The position numbers were made by a program, and so were the translations under genes. Source: Vibrio cyclitrophicus (lineage in GTDB: Bacteria; Pseudomonadota; Gammaproteobacteria; Enterobacterales; Vibrionaceae). From it: 64,000 nt of DNA. Positions 18,112 to 27,710 of this stretch are shown in pieces (within the stretch, counting starts at the first letter, position 1; each line of letters begins with the position of its first letter). The notes beneath the pieces are model-generated. The model did no database searches. It saw nothing but the letters and a program-made list of their open reading frames with translations, and was not told the DNA's origin. Location of the stretch: NCBI RefSeq assembly GCF_024347435.1, contig NZ_AP025481.1:496001-560000 (forward strand), read 5' to 3'.

Positions 18112-19659
18112 ATGACAGCGAAATATGGCGTTAAACGTCGTTTAGCGATTTTGGGTACGGCGATGATGGCGGCTTCCACCACCACATTCGCAGCAGAAAA
18201 ACCGAATATTCTCGTGATTTGGGGGGACGATATTGGGCAATCTAATGTCAGCGCATATACCTTTGGTTTAATGGGTTACAAAACTCCGAATATCGATAGT
18301 ATCGCTAAAGAAGGCATGATGTTCACAGATTACTATGCCGAGCAATCTTGTACAGCTGGTCGCTCTACGTTCATTACTGGTCAAAGTGTATTAAGAACAG
18401 GTTTGAGTAAAGTAGGCTTACCAGGTGCAGACATTGGCCTTCAAGCAGAAGACGCGACAATCGCAGAAATGTTGAAACCTATGGGTTACATGACGGGTCA
18501 ATTTGGTAAAAACCACCTTGGCGATAAAGATGAATTCCTTCCAACAGCACACGGTTTTGATGAATTTTTTGGTAACCTTTATCACCTAAATGCTGAAGAA
18601 GAGCCAGAAAATGAAGATTACCCAACCGATCCAGAATTTCGTAAGAAGTTTGGCCCTCGTGGTGTAATCAAATCTTTCGCTGACGGTAAGATTGAAGACA
18701 CCGGCCCACTAATGCGTAAGCGTATGGAGACTGTCGATGAAGAAACGCTCGATGCAGCGCTTGATTTTATGGACCGTGCGGTGAAAGCCGATAAACCATT
18801 CTTCGTTTGGTGGAATGCAACGCGTATGCACTTTAGAACACACGTCAAAGCTGATAGCAAAGGTGTGGCAGGGGTAGGTAACTATGCTGACGGCATGGTA
18901 GAGCACGATAGACATGTAGGTCAGTTATTGAAACAAGTGGATGATCTGGGTATCAAAGACAACACCATTGTTTTTTATTCAACGGATAACGGCCCACACA
19001 TGAACTCTTGGCCTGATGCGGGTACAACACCGTTCCGTGGTGAGAAAAACACCAACTGGGAAGGTGCATATCGTGTACCTGCAATGGTTCGTTGGCCAGG
19101 TAAGATTGAACCAGGTACGGTTTCTAATGAAATTATGCATCACATGGACTGGATGCCGACCTTTGTTGCAGCTGCCGGCGATGATCAAATCAAAGAGAAA
19201 CTTCTGAAAGGTCACACTGCGGGTGATAAAACATTTAAGGTTCATTTAGATGGTTACAACTTCCTTCCTTACCTAACAGGTGAAGAAGAAAAAGGTCGCC
19301 GTTCTGAAGTTTTCTACTTTACTGATGATGGTGATTTGGCCGCGCTTCGTTATAACCAATGGAAAGCGGTGTTCATGGAGCAGCGTGCAACGGGCACTAT
19401 GCAGATTTGGTCAGAACCGTTTGTGACGTTACGTTTACCTAAGTTATTTAACCTACGCATGGACCCATATGAAAATGCAGATATCACATCGAATACCTAT
19501 TATGACTGGTTGTTAGACCATGCATATATGTTCGTTCCTGCACAAGCGTATGTTGGTGAGTTCTTAGAAACGTTTGCCGAGTACCCACCACGCCAAAAAG
19601 CGGCAAGCTTTAGCTTGGATCAGGTAATGGAGAAACTGCAAGAGAACCATAACAAGTAA
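18112..19659 (+). CDS. Periplasmic sulfatase 2 (Cys-type)
   Basis: 515 aa from ATG 18112 (AGAGG 5 bases upstream); an in-frame ATG at 18085 would add nine residues before the signal peptide and is also possible. Signal peptide ends near TTTFA|AEKPN. Active-site block with D39/D40 in GDDIG and C80 in CTAGRSTFITGQ, the formylglycine precursor; STDNGPH follows later. It is the paralogue of the divergent sulfatase at 16204, with shared blocks such as HGFDEFFGNLYHLNAEEEP. Substrate unknown. A strong terminator lies at 19705-19730. Confidence 0.92.
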   Translation: MTAKYGVKRRLAILGTAMMAASTTTFAAEKPNILVIWGDDIGQSNVSAYTFGLMGYKTPNIDSIAKEGMMFTDYYAEQSCTAGRSTFITGQSVLRTGLSKVGLPGADIGLQAEDATIAEMLKPMGYMTGQFGKNHLGDKDEFLPTAHGFDEFFGNLYHLNAEEEPENEDYPTDPEFRKKFGPRGVIKSFADGKIEDTGPLMRKRMETVDEETLDAALDFMDRAVKADKPFFVWWNATRMHFRTHVKADSKGVAGVGNYADGMVEHDRHVGQLLKQVDDLGIKDNTIVFYSTDNGPHMNSWPDAGTTPFRGEKNTNWEGAYRVPAMVRWPGKIEPGTVSNEIMHHMDWMPTFVAAAGDDQIKEKLLKGHTAGDKTFKVHLDGYNFLPYLTGEEEKGRRSEVFYFTDDGDLAALRYNQWKAVFMEQRATGTMQIWSEPFVTLRLPKLFNLRMDPYENADITSNTYYDWLLDHAYMFVPAQAYVGEFLETFAEYPPRQKAASFSLDQVMEKLQENHNK

Positions 19660-19704
19660 CTCTTATTACAAAAGTAAATATTCACAAGCGAAAATTTATG
19701 ATTG

Positions 19705-19730
19705 AAAGAGCTCTCCGGAGCTCTTTTTTT
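19705..19730 (+). terminator. Intrinsic terminator of sulfatase 2
   Basis: AAAGAGCTC (19705-19713) pairs perfectly with GAGCTCTTT (19718-19726) around TCCG, followed by a run of Ts to 19730. Confidence 0.9.
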
Positions 19731-19856
19731 ATAGGCACTTAACCGATGTAAATACAAATCACAAGTATTCGATACCCGAGACACTAATTAATTGTATTTT
19801 AGGTGTTTTTACGTCTATCTTATTAAGCATAAGGATGTATAAAAACAAGGAATGTT

Positions 19857-22253
19857 ATGTCTGCATGGTTGTGCTCACTAGTGAACGGATTGAAACACCA
19901 GAGAGTTGCAGTATTATCCGGAATGTTGTCGTTATTTATGTTGTTGATAGTCAGTCTTAATGTCTATGCCAGTGAGCTAATTTCGTCAGTTGGCTCAGCA
20001 GCTACAGGTTCAGAAGCAGCGCCTTTCAGTTCTCAGGCTACATATATAGGCTCTGATGCTTGTGTTGATTGCCACAGCGCAGAAGTGGAAGCATGGCAAG
20101 GTTCTCATCATGATATGGCAATGAAGCACGCTACTGACGAGTCGGTATTGGGCGACTTCAATAATCAAACCGTTACCCACAAAGGGAAACCCAATCGCTT
20201 TTTTCGCAAAGGTGGTGAGTTCTGGGTAAATATCGAAGGGCTAGACGGCCAATTCAAAGATTACAAAATCAGCTATACCTTTGCCTTTGAACCTCTACAA
20301 CAGTACATGGTTGAATTTGAGGATGGTCGCGTGCAATTGATTCCTTTTGCTTGGGACTCAAGAGAAAAGGCACAAGGCGGTCAGCGTTGGTTTCACCTCT
20401 ACCCAGATACCACCAACACTGATGAATTCTACTGGACCAATAGTGGTCAGAACTGGAACTTCATGTGTGCTGACTGCCATTCAACAAACCTAGAAAAGAA
20501 CTACGACAGCGCAAGTAATACTTACAACACCACTTGGTCTGAGATTAATGTCGGTTGTGAAGCGTGTCATGGGCCAGCGAGTGAGCATGTTGAACAAGCT
20601 CAGCGAACAAATAACAAGCAAGCCACAACCAAAGGTGGAAAAGATGCCCAGATTTCGGCGCATTATGGTTTTGATCGTGACTTGTCGAGGTCGGTGAAAG
20701 AGTGGATCTATCAAGAGGGCAACTCAACCCTGCAACCAAAAGACATCATCCATACCAATCAAGTTCAAACCTGTGCTCAGTGCCACAGCCGACGCACTCA
20801 GTTGAATGAAACAGGCGACCATGTTAACGGTTCATTTTTTGATAAGTATCGTCTGAGCTTGATTACCCCTGAGCTTTACCATAACGATGGTCAAATCTAC
20901 GATGAAGATTACGTTTACGGATCTTTTTTACAATCAGTGATGGCAGAGAAAGGCGTCACTTGTACTAACTGCCACGATCCCCATACTGCAGAACTGAAAA
21001 TTGCCGAAGAAGCCGTATGTGGTCAATGTCACATTGCATCTGAATACGCGCCTGAAAAGCACACATTCCACGAAGCCAATACCGAAGCTTCACAATGTAC
21101 GACTTGTCACATGCCAGAGACGACTTACATGGAGGTCGATCCAAGGCGTGACCACAGTTGGCATATCCCGCGTCCTGATATTAGCCAACACATTAAAACA
21201 CCAAACGTGTGTACCAGTTGTCATGAAGATCAAACTGACCAGTGGGCCGATAAGCAAATTGGTGAGTGGTTCCCAGATTCTAAGTATCGTAATCAGCAGC
21301 ATTTTGCTGTTGCCTTTTATGCTGACTCAATTGGACATAGTGGGGCTGAAGATGCCTTGGCGTATTCGGCTCAGGATTCCAGCTTAAGCAATATTATTAG
21401 AGCATCGAGCCTAGAGCGTTTGGGTGGTAACACGGGCAAAAATACACTTATCTCATTGGCAAGAGCGGTGAAACATGACGATGAAATGATTCGATTGGGT
21501 GTTGTTCAAGGCTCATCTGGTTTTCCATTTACTGACCGTTGGCAGATTCTAGAGCCGCTATTGAAAGACCCTGTATTGTCGATTCGTTCAGAAACCGCAG
21601 GTGCATTAGTGCGTTACTGGGGAGAAATGAATCCTCTGCAGAAAGATCAAATCAAGCCAGCATTAGAAGAGTACATCGAGATACAACGCTTCAATGCTGA
21701 CAGAGGTTTTGGTCGTACTAATTTAGGTAACGTTTATCGAGATCTAGGGCAGTATCAAAAAGCGATGGAGCTCTATCAAGGCGCTATCGAAATTGAACCT
21801 TACTTCGAAAACAGCTACGCCAACTTGGCCGACTTGTATCGTGCACTTGGTGACGAACCAAAGGCATTAGCGATATTGAAACAAGGTATTCAAGCGCAAC
21901 CAAAATCGAGTGTGTTGCCATACAGCGCAGGCTTATCTTTGCTTCGTGTGAAAGGTTACGACAAAGCAACCGACTACCTAAAACAAGCGGCAGAAACAGC
22001 AAAAACCGACCCACAATATTGGTATGTGTACGGCTTGGCTTTAGAGAAGTCTGATGTACTTGCTGCGAGTAAGTCATTGAATAAGGCTTACCAATTTAGC
22101 CGTAACCCACAACATTTGTACGCACAGTGTGAGATTTTGGCTCGAAATTACCAGAAACCAGGCGTAGTAAAAGCGTTTGAACAATGTATTTCGTCATTGA
22201 GTAAGGTGGCACCACCGGAAGCCATTAACCAATTGAGAGCACTTAGTAAGTAA
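19857..22253 (+). CDS. Octahaem c-type cytochrome with HEAT/TPR C-terminus
   Basis: 798 aa. Signal peptide or anchor at about 17-38, then eight CxxCH motifs starting at residues 69, 204, 234, 306, 369, 388, 414 and 452 (CVDCH, CADCH, CEACH, CAQCH, CTNCH, CGQCH, CTTCH, CTSCH). The first (YIGSDACVDCH) resembles cytochrome c554-type domains. From about 500 on there is no haem: a HEAT-like stretch and TPRs (for example LGNVYRDLGQYQKAMELYQGA). It should carry electrons or act as a reductase/oxidase in the periplasm; the partner is unknown. The haem-free tail is clearly related to the whole protein at 35272. RBS AAGGA before ATG 19857. Confidence 0.9.
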   Translation: MSAWLCSLVNGLKHQRVAVLSGMLSLFMLLIVSLNVYASELISSVGSAATGSEAAPFSSQATYIGSDACVDCHSAEVEAWQGSHHDMAMKHATDESVLGDFNNQTVTHKGKPNRFFRKGGEFWVNIEGLDGQFKDYKISYTFAFEPLQQYMVEFEDGRVQLIPFAWDSREKAQGGQRWFHLYPDTTNTDEFYWTNSGQNWNFMCADCHSTNLEKNYDSASNTYNTTWSEINVGCEACHGPASEHVEQAQRTNNKQATTKGGKDAQISAHYGFDRDLSRSVKEWIYQEGNSTLQPKDIIHTNQVQTCAQCHSRRTQLNETGDHVNGSFFDKYRLSLITPELYHNDGQIYDEDYVYGSFLQSVMAEKGVTCTNCHDPHTAELKIAEEAVCGQCHIASEYAPEKHTFHEANTEASQCTTCHMPETTYMEVDPRRDHSWHIPRPDISQHIKTPNVCTSCHEDQTDQWADKQIGEWFPDSKYRNQQHFAVAFYADSIGHSGAEDALAYSAQDSSLSNIIRASSLERLGGNTGKNTLISLARAVKHDDEMIRLGVVQGSSGFPFTDRWQILEPLLKDPVLSIRSETAGALVRYWGEMNPLQKDQIKPALEEYIEIQRFNADRGFGRTNLGNVYRDLGQYQKAMELYQGAIEIEPYFENSYANLADLYRALGDEPKALAILKQGIQAQPKSSVLPYSAGLSLLRVKGYDKATDYLKQAAETAKTDPQYWYVYGLALEKSDVLAASKSLNKAYQFSRNPQHLYAQCEILARNYQKPGVVKAFEQCISSLSKVAPPEAINQLRALSK

Positions 22254-22419
22254 ATAGCGATGAGCCAGTAGAAAGCTTAGCTGAAATAAAGGGTTAGCAA
22301 AAACTTGTCTATGGCACGCATAAATTATGGTGCTTATAACTAATTATCACGTTTATAACTAATAGTTATAGGGCTTGTGAGTAGGATGTTCACAGCCAGA
22401 TTGAATTAAGGGAAGATCT

Positions 22420-23403
22420 ATGAACCATGCGCAACAAGCAATAAACCAACTGATTGAACAGACAGAAAAAAGTGTCATCGGTCAGAGTCACGTCATACGT
22501 GCTCTAGTGATCGGGTTATTGACCAATGGCCATGTGCTTCTAGAGGGCCTTCCCGGTACCGCGAAAACTCGTTCAGTGAAGTCGTTGGCGAACTTACTGA
22601 ATACAAGCTTTGGTCGAATTCAGTTTACGCCTGATCTGCTGCCATCAGACGTAACGGGTACGGAAGTGTACCAAGAGCTAGAGGGTAAACCTCAACTGCA
22701 TTTCCAGCCGGGACCTATATTCAATAGCATTGTTTTAGCCGATGAAGTTAACCGTGCGCCGGCTAAGGTACAAGCGGCTCTACTTGAAGCGATGGCGGAG
22801 GGGACGATTACTATAGGTGGTCAAACTCATATTCTGCCAGATTTATTCATGGTTCTAGCGACTCAAAACCCAGTTGAGCAAGAAGGTACGTATCCGCTTC
22901 CAGAAGCGCAAATGGACCGTTTCATTATGAAGGTGACGGTCGACTACCCAGAAGACGAAGCGGAGCGTGACATCATCCGACTTGTTCGCAGCGAAGAGTT
23001 AGGCAGTGAGACGAGTTCAGAATTAGTCACACCACAGCATATTGAACCTGAATTGGTACTTGAAGCTCGTCGCCAACTTCCAGACATTGCAGTTTCCGAT
23101 TTAGTTGAGAGCTACATCGTGGCTTTGGTAATGGCAACGCGAAAACCTGAGCGTTACCCAGAATCCAACTTATCAAAGTGGATTGAAATTGGCTCAAGCC
23201 CACGTGCTTCAATCGCATTAGATAAATGTGCTCGCGCTTATGCGTGGTTACAAGGGCGTGACCATGTCACGTTAGACGATGTGCGTGCAATGCTCCCCAC
23301 CGTATTAGGCCATAGATTCTCATTGTCTTATGACGCATTGGCTGACGGTGTGAACCATCAACGAGTAGTTGAAGAACTGCTTGATAATGTTGAGATCGGA
23401 TAA
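22420..23403 (+). CDS. MoxR family AAA+ ATPase
   Basis: 327 aa. Walker A GLPGTAKT (43-50), Walker B LADEVNRAPAKVQAALLEAM, sensor region VLATQNPVEQEGTYPLPEAQMDRF: the standard MoxR pattern. MoxR ATPases act as chaperones or remodelers that work with VWA-domain proteins. It is the first gene of a six-gene cluster (moxR, DUF58, DUF4381, two VWA genes, BatD) with gaps of at most 12 bases or overlaps, so one operon. Cytoplasmic. Confidence 0.94.
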   Translation: MNHAQQAINQLIEQTEKSVIGQSHVIRALVIGLLTNGHVLLEGLPGTAKTRSVKSLANLLNTSFGRIQFTPDLLPSDVTGTEVYQELEGKPQLHFQPGPIFNSIVLADEVNRAPAKVQAALLEAMAEGTITIGGQTHILPDLFMVLATQNPVEQEGTYPLPEAQMDRFIMKVTVDYPEDEAERDIIRLVRSEELGSETSSELVTPQHIEPELVLEARRQLPDIAVSDLVESYIVALVMATRKPERYPESNLSKWIEIGSSPRASIALDKCARAYAWLQGRDHVTLDDVRAMLPTVLGHRFSLSYDALADGVNHQRVVEELLDNVEIG

Positions 23404-23415
23404 CTAGGGGGCGTC

Positions 23416-24378
23416 ATGGCGAAGCCAACACAAGCTCCCAAACCTCAAGGCCTTGATCCACGATTGTACTGTGACTATTCAAGGCTAGTGCGAATTCAGG
23501 CTCAAGCTGAGTCGTTTTCTCTGTTGCCTCATCTTAAGGCGGGCAGTGTACTGTCGGGGAGACATAATTCTCTGTTCCGTGGCCGTGGTCTGAACTTCGA
23601 GGAGCTGCGACACTACCAATTCGGTGATGATATTCGTAACCTGGATTGGAAAGTCACGATGCGAACAGGTAAACCCCATGTTCGTAGTTACACCGAAGAA
23701 AAGGACCGCAATGTGATGATCTGCGTCGATCAGCGCAGTTCGATGTTCTTTGCCTCTCAAGACACCATGAAATCCGTTGTTGCTGCCGAAGTGGCTGCGT
23801 TATGCGGGTGGCGAGTGCTTAAAGATGGTGACCGTGTCGGTTTTGTTTTAGCCTCACACCAAAAGCTATTTCACACCAAAGCACAGCGCTCACAGTCTGA
23901 TTTACTGGCGCAACTCAAGCATTTATCAAAAGCAAATCAAAGCTTAGGAGTGAATGTCAGCGACAGCGATGGTGTTGGGTTTAGTCAGTGGATTGAACTG
24001 ATAAAACGAATGAGATTAAAGCAGTCGACCTTAATATTTATTAGTGATTGGCGAGATTGCCAAGAGCAACATCTTGATCGACTTAAGCAAATGCAACAAC
24101 ACAACGATATCTTAGCCATTATGGTGACCGATCCATTGGAACAATCTTTGCCTCAAGATCTTGCGAATGCTAACTGGGTCGTAGGTGATGGTCGTTTTCA
24201 ACTCAATCTTGATAGCCAATCAAAGGTTAACCTTGCGAGTGAAAGCCTGTCCCAAAAAGCAGCACTCCAAAAACAATCACTGGCCAAATTAATGGCGATG
24301 AAAAACCTCCCTTATATAGAACTAGATACATCTGGTACTCACATATCTCAGCTTCAAAAGCTGGTGGGGGGACGCTAA
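23416..24378 (+). CDS. DUF58 domain protein of the Bat/MoxR operon
   Basis: 320 aa. Contains the DUF58 signature (RGRGLNFEELRHYQFGDD, then IRNLDWKVTMRTGKPHVR) and a VWA-like segment after it (VMICVDQRSSMFF). No signal peptide, so cytoplasmic. DUF58 proteins always travel with MoxR and are thought to be partners of it. It follows moxR by 12 bases and abuts the next gene directly (stop at 24378, ATG at 24379). Confidence 0.92.
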   Translation: MAKPTQAPKPQGLDPRLYCDYSRLVRIQAQAESFSLLPHLKAGSVLSGRHNSLFRGRGLNFEELRHYQFGDDIRNLDWKVTMRTGKPHVRSYTEEKDRNVMICVDQRSSMFFASQDTMKSVVAAEVAALCGWRVLKDGDRVGFVLASHQKLFHTKAQRSQSDLLAQLKHLSKANQSLGVNVSDSDGVGFSQWIELIKRMRLKQSTLIFISDWRDCQEQHLDRLKQMQQHNDILAIMVTDPLEQSLPQDLANANWVVGDGRFQLNLDSQSKVNLASESLSQKAALQKQSLAKLMAMKNLPYIELDTSGTHISQLQKLVGGR

Positions 24379-24921
24379 ATGTCTGTTGAACATACAGTTC
24401 CTAGCACTTATATCTTACGAGACCTGCACGATGTAGCGATTCCTGACAGTGTGAGCTGGGCTCCTCAAACGATTGGTTGGAAGATCTTAGGTGTGATCTT
24501 GTTATTGGCCACTCTTTATCTGACATACCGTTTGGTATTGAGGTGGTGGAAGAATCGTTACCGTAAAGAGGCAATCAAAGAATTGATGTTGTTAGATGCT
24601 CGTGACAAAAGCTCTACCGAGCGCACATTTAAAGTGCTCAAAGTGGTGCTTCGTTACCTAGACAGCAGTAATGCAAAATTGTTTGGTCAAGCCTACGTGA
24701 GTCGCTTGAATGCTTATCTGCCAGTTGACGCTAACACCAATACAAGCAGCAGTGCACTTTTTTCTGATGAAGTCTCGGAGTTATGGATGCAAAGCCTAGT
24801 AGACCCTAAGGTGCGTTTGAGCTTTGAACAGCGTTTAGAGGTCATTCAAACCGCAATGACTTGGTTAAAACTTCATAAGCCGGAGATACAAACGACGACT
24901 GGGGGACAAGGTAATGTTTGA
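24379..24921 (+). CDS. DUF4381 membrane protein
   Basis: 180 aa with one membrane helix (IGWKILGVILLLATLYLTYRLVL, about 34-56), then a basic cytoplasmic region and a helical tail. This size, helix position and place between DUF58 and VWA genes are typical of DUF4381, a standard member of proteobacterial moxR-bat operons; molecular role unknown. Overlaps the following VWA gene by 8 bases. Confidence 0.85.
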   Translation: MSVEHTVPSTYILRDLHDVAIPDSVSWAPQTIGWKILGVILLLATLYLTYRLVLRWWKNRYRKEAIKELMLLDARDKSSTERTFKVLKVVLRYLDSSNAKLFGQAYVSRLNAYLPVDANTNTSSSALFSDEVSELWMQSLVDPKVRLSFEQRLEVIQTAMTWLKLHKPEIQTTTGGQGNV

Positions 24922-25993
24922 TTCTTTATCCGCTAGTTTTGAATTCGTTCATCCATTATGGTTTATTGCATTACCTTTACCTTTGTTCGTCTATTTTGCA
25001 GTGCCAGCTTATCGAACTAAACAGATGGCTATCAAAGTGCCATTTTTTCGAGAGTTGGTCGAGGCTATTGGTGAAGCACCATCTGAAGGGGCAAGCCAGT
25101 TAACACCCAGTTGGTGGCAACGAACAACGCTCATTATTACTTGGGTATTGGTGGTCTGCGCGTTAGCCAAACCAACCGTCTTAGGCGAGCCGCAAGTTCG
25201 CGAGCAACTAGGCCGTGACGTGATGGTGGTGGTTGATTTATCTGGTTCAATGGCAGAGCAAGACTTTACCTCTAAGCATGGTGATAAAATCTCACGTTTG
25301 GACGCGACTAAAGAAGTGCTGGCTGATTTTGCGAAAACCCGAAAAGGTGACCGGCTCGGCTTGATCTTGTTTGGTGATGCTGCGTTTGTACAAACACCTT
25401 TTACGGCTGACCAAGAAGTATGGCTTGAACTACTTAATCAAACCGATGTTGCAATGGCAGGGCAAAGTACTCACTTAGGCGATGCAATTGGCTTGGCAAT
25501 TAAGGTGTTTGAACAAAGCGAAAAGCAAAGTGCAGAAGTTCAAGATTCAAGTGTTGATGCCAACGAAAAAGAAAAGGTCGTGATCGTGCTAACCGATGGT
25601 AATGATACGGGAAGTTTTGTTGAGCCGATTGATGCCGCAAAAGTGGCCAAGGCGAAAGGCGTTCGTATTCATGTTATCGCCATGGGAGATCCGCAAACCG
25701 TTGGTGAAGTCGCTTTAGATATGGAAACCATCAAGCGCGTGGCTCAAGAGTCTGGCGGTGAAGCCTTTGAAGCGCTTAACCGCGACGAACTGACCAAAGC
25801 GTACGCTCAGATTGGTGAACTAGAGCCTCAGCTATATGAAAGTACCACTTATCGCCCTAAGCAAGGTTTGCATCATTATTTGATGGCGATGGTTGTTGTC
25901 ATGTATTTGACGGCTTTCAGCGTTGCGACGATACGTCGAAGATCACCTTTGGCTTCTTCAACTGGAACTTTGAAAGGAGAGGATGATGCCTGA
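24914..25993 (+). CDS. batA: BatA-like VWA domain membrane protein
   Basis: 359 aa. Membrane helices near 13-31 and 72-88, a VWA domain in the periplasm and a final helix (HHYLMAMVVVMYLTAFSV). The metal-ion-dependent adhesion site is complete in its first part: VVVDLSGSM (D108, S110, S112), with the later TDGNDTGSF. This is the BatA arrangement known from Bacteroides aerotolerance operons; in proteobacteria the function is linked to envelope stress, but the ligand is unknown. Overlaps neighbours on both sides (8 and 11 bases). Confidence 0.9.
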   Translation: MFDSLSASFEFVHPLWFIALPLPLFVYFAVPAYRTKQMAIKVPFFRELVEAIGEAPSEGASQLTPSWWQRTTLIITWVLVVCALAKPTVLGEPQVREQLGRDVMVVVDLSGSMAEQDFTSKHGDKISRLDATKEVLADFAKTRKGDRLGLILFGDAAFVQTPFTADQEVWLELLNQTDVAMAGQSTHLGDAIGLAIKVFEQSEKQSAEVQDSSVDANEKEKVVIVLTDGNDTGSFVEPIDAAKVAKAKGVRIHVIAMGDPQTVGEVALDMETIKRVAQESGGEAFEALNRDELTKAYAQIGELEPQLYESTTYRPKQGLHHYLMAMVVVMYLTAFSVATIRRRSPLASSTGTLKGEDDA

Positions 25994-27710
25994 TTCTCTC
26001 ATGCTACAGCAGTTTTTTACCCAATTTCATTTTATTCGACCATTGTGGTTATTGGCCTTCATTCCGATGTTCTTCCTATTATGGATTCGTTGGAGAGAAG
26101 AAACTAAGCCAACGTGGAAAGACATTCTTCCAGTACACTTACGTGATGCGCTGACCATTGGAGAAACCGGCTGGCGCAAACAATTACCATTGAAATTATT
26201 GATGGTGATTGTGACGATCGCCATCATTATTTGTTCAGGCCCAACATGGCAACGTGAAGCTTCGCCTTTTGGTGAAGACAAAGCGTCAATGTTAGTGGTG
26301 CTCGATAACAGTGACTCCATGCTGGCTAAGGATTTACCACCGAGTCGCTTGGAACGCTCTAAACAGAAAATTAGAGACTTACTTGCAGCTCGCAAAGGTG
26401 GTAACACAGGTTTGGTTGTTTATGCTGGCAGTGCGCACGTCGCGATGCCAGTCACTCAAGACAGCAAAGTGTTTGAACCGTTTTTGGCGGCTATTACACC
26501 CGATATCATGCCGGTATCAGGTAAGTCAGCAGAAGAAGCGCTGCCACTTATCAATCAGCAATTGTCTGGTGAGCTAGGCTCGTCAGTGTTGTTGGTATCA
26601 GACGGTGTCAACCCAAGCACTATTAGGGCGTACGAGAGTTTCTTTAACGACAACCCTTATCAGTTGCTCATTCTAGCCGCAGGAAACAGTAATGTGGTGA
26701 GTGATAACCCAGTCGACCTAGATTCACTGCGTAACTTAGCGAGTAAGACGGGTGGACGACTGATCGAAGTGAGCGTTGATAATTCCGATATCCAACAACT
26801 GAACAGAGCGGTTGAAAGAAACATGCAGCTCAACGGCGAATCTTCAATGCCTTGGAAAGACATGGGCTATGGACTGCTTATTCCAATGGCTTTCATTATG
26901 TTGTTATGGTTCAGAAAAGGGTGGTTGGTGCAATGGTGTGTCGTTGGGTTGATGATCACAAGCAGCCTGCATTCACCAAGTACTTTGGCGAAAACCGTCA
27001 ACCTAACCGCAGAGAAACCAATTGTGGTGGAGTCGGTTACGGCTTGGGATAAGACCGCTCAATGGTGGTGGGACTTATGGCTAACGCCTGACCAACAAGG
27101 TCAACGCCTGTTGAACCAGAACGAATATCTTCAAGCTGCCAAACATTTTACTGACCCAATGCGAAAGGGCGCGGCTTATTACTATGCTCGCGATTTTAAA
27201 TTGGCGCACAGCGCGTTCTTACAAATGAAAACCGATTATGGTTTGTATAATGCCGCAAGTGCTTTGGCTCGCCAACGTGAGTATCTTGCCGCGCGAGATC
27301 TCCTCAAATCTCTGAGTGAAAAGCCTGACCTTTCACCAGAATTAAGGCCTGACGTTGAGCATAACTTAGCGGTAATCGGCGGTATTGTCGAAGAAGTCAA
27401 TCGCACCAGCGAAAGTCAATCTGGAACGACAGATGGTCCAGAGGAGTCGTTAGAGTTAGATGATGATCAGCCGCGAACGGGTGATGGCGCTGAAGAAGAA
27501 ACTGTAGCGGAATTGATGCTCAAGGAAACGCTTAATGCCAATGAAATTTTGGGTAGCCAAGAGCTTGCCGACAAGTGGTTAAAACGAGTAGAAGCGGACC
27601 CTAAGTTCTTCTTGAAATCGAAATTCCAAATTCAGCTACGAGAACCTGCCCCTTCGAACGAACAGACGCCAAAACAGGAACAGGCATCAAAACAGGAGCA
27701 AACCCAATGA
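25983..27710 (+). CDS. BatB/BatC fusion: VWA plus TPR protein
   Basis: 575 aa. Two N-terminal helices (about 20-35, 70-84), a VWA domain with MIDAS VVLDNSDSM (D108, S110, S112) and LLVSDGVNPS, a helix at about 292-308, a second hydrophobic stretch, and then TPR-like repeats (NEYLQAAKHFTDPMRKGAAYYYARDF and on). The tail is low complexity, rich in Q, E, P and K. The VWA half corresponds to BatB, the TPR half to BatC; the fusion is common in gammaproteobacteria. Overlaps batD by 4 bases. Confidence 0.9.
   Translation: MMPDSLMLQQFFTQFHFIRPLWLLAFIPMFFLLWIRWREETKPTWKDILPVHLRDALTIGETGWRKQLPLKLLMVIVTIAIIICSGPTWQREASPFGEDKASMLVVLDNSDSMLAKDLPPSRLERSKQKIRDLLAARKGGNTGLVVYAGSAHVAMPVTQDSKVFEPFLAAITPDIMPVSGKSAEEALPLINQQLSGELGSSVLLVSDGVNPSTIRAYESFFNDNPYQLLILAAGNSNVVSDNPVDLDSLRNLASKTGGRLIEVSVDNSDIQQLNRAVERNMQLNGESSMPWKDMGYGLLIPMAFIMLLWFRKGWLVQWCVVGLMITSSLHSPSTLAKTVNLTAEKPIVVESVTAWDKTAQWWWDLWLTPDQQGQRLLNQNEYLQAAKHFTDPMRKGAAYYYARDFKLAHSAFLQMKTDYGLYNAASALARQREYLAARDLLKSLSEKPDLSPELRPDVEHNLAVIGGIVEEVNRTSESQSGTTDGPEESLELDDDQPRTGDGAEEETVAELMLKETLNANEILGSQELADKWLKRVEADPKFFLKSKFQIQLREPAPSNEQTPKQEQASKQEQTQ

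Noticed and set aside
16204..19659. Sulfatases read as phosphonate monoester hydrolases
   Set aside because: Both share the alkaline-phosphatase fold and a formylglycine site, but nothing in the residues I can see favours phosphonate esters; sulfatase is the simpler call.
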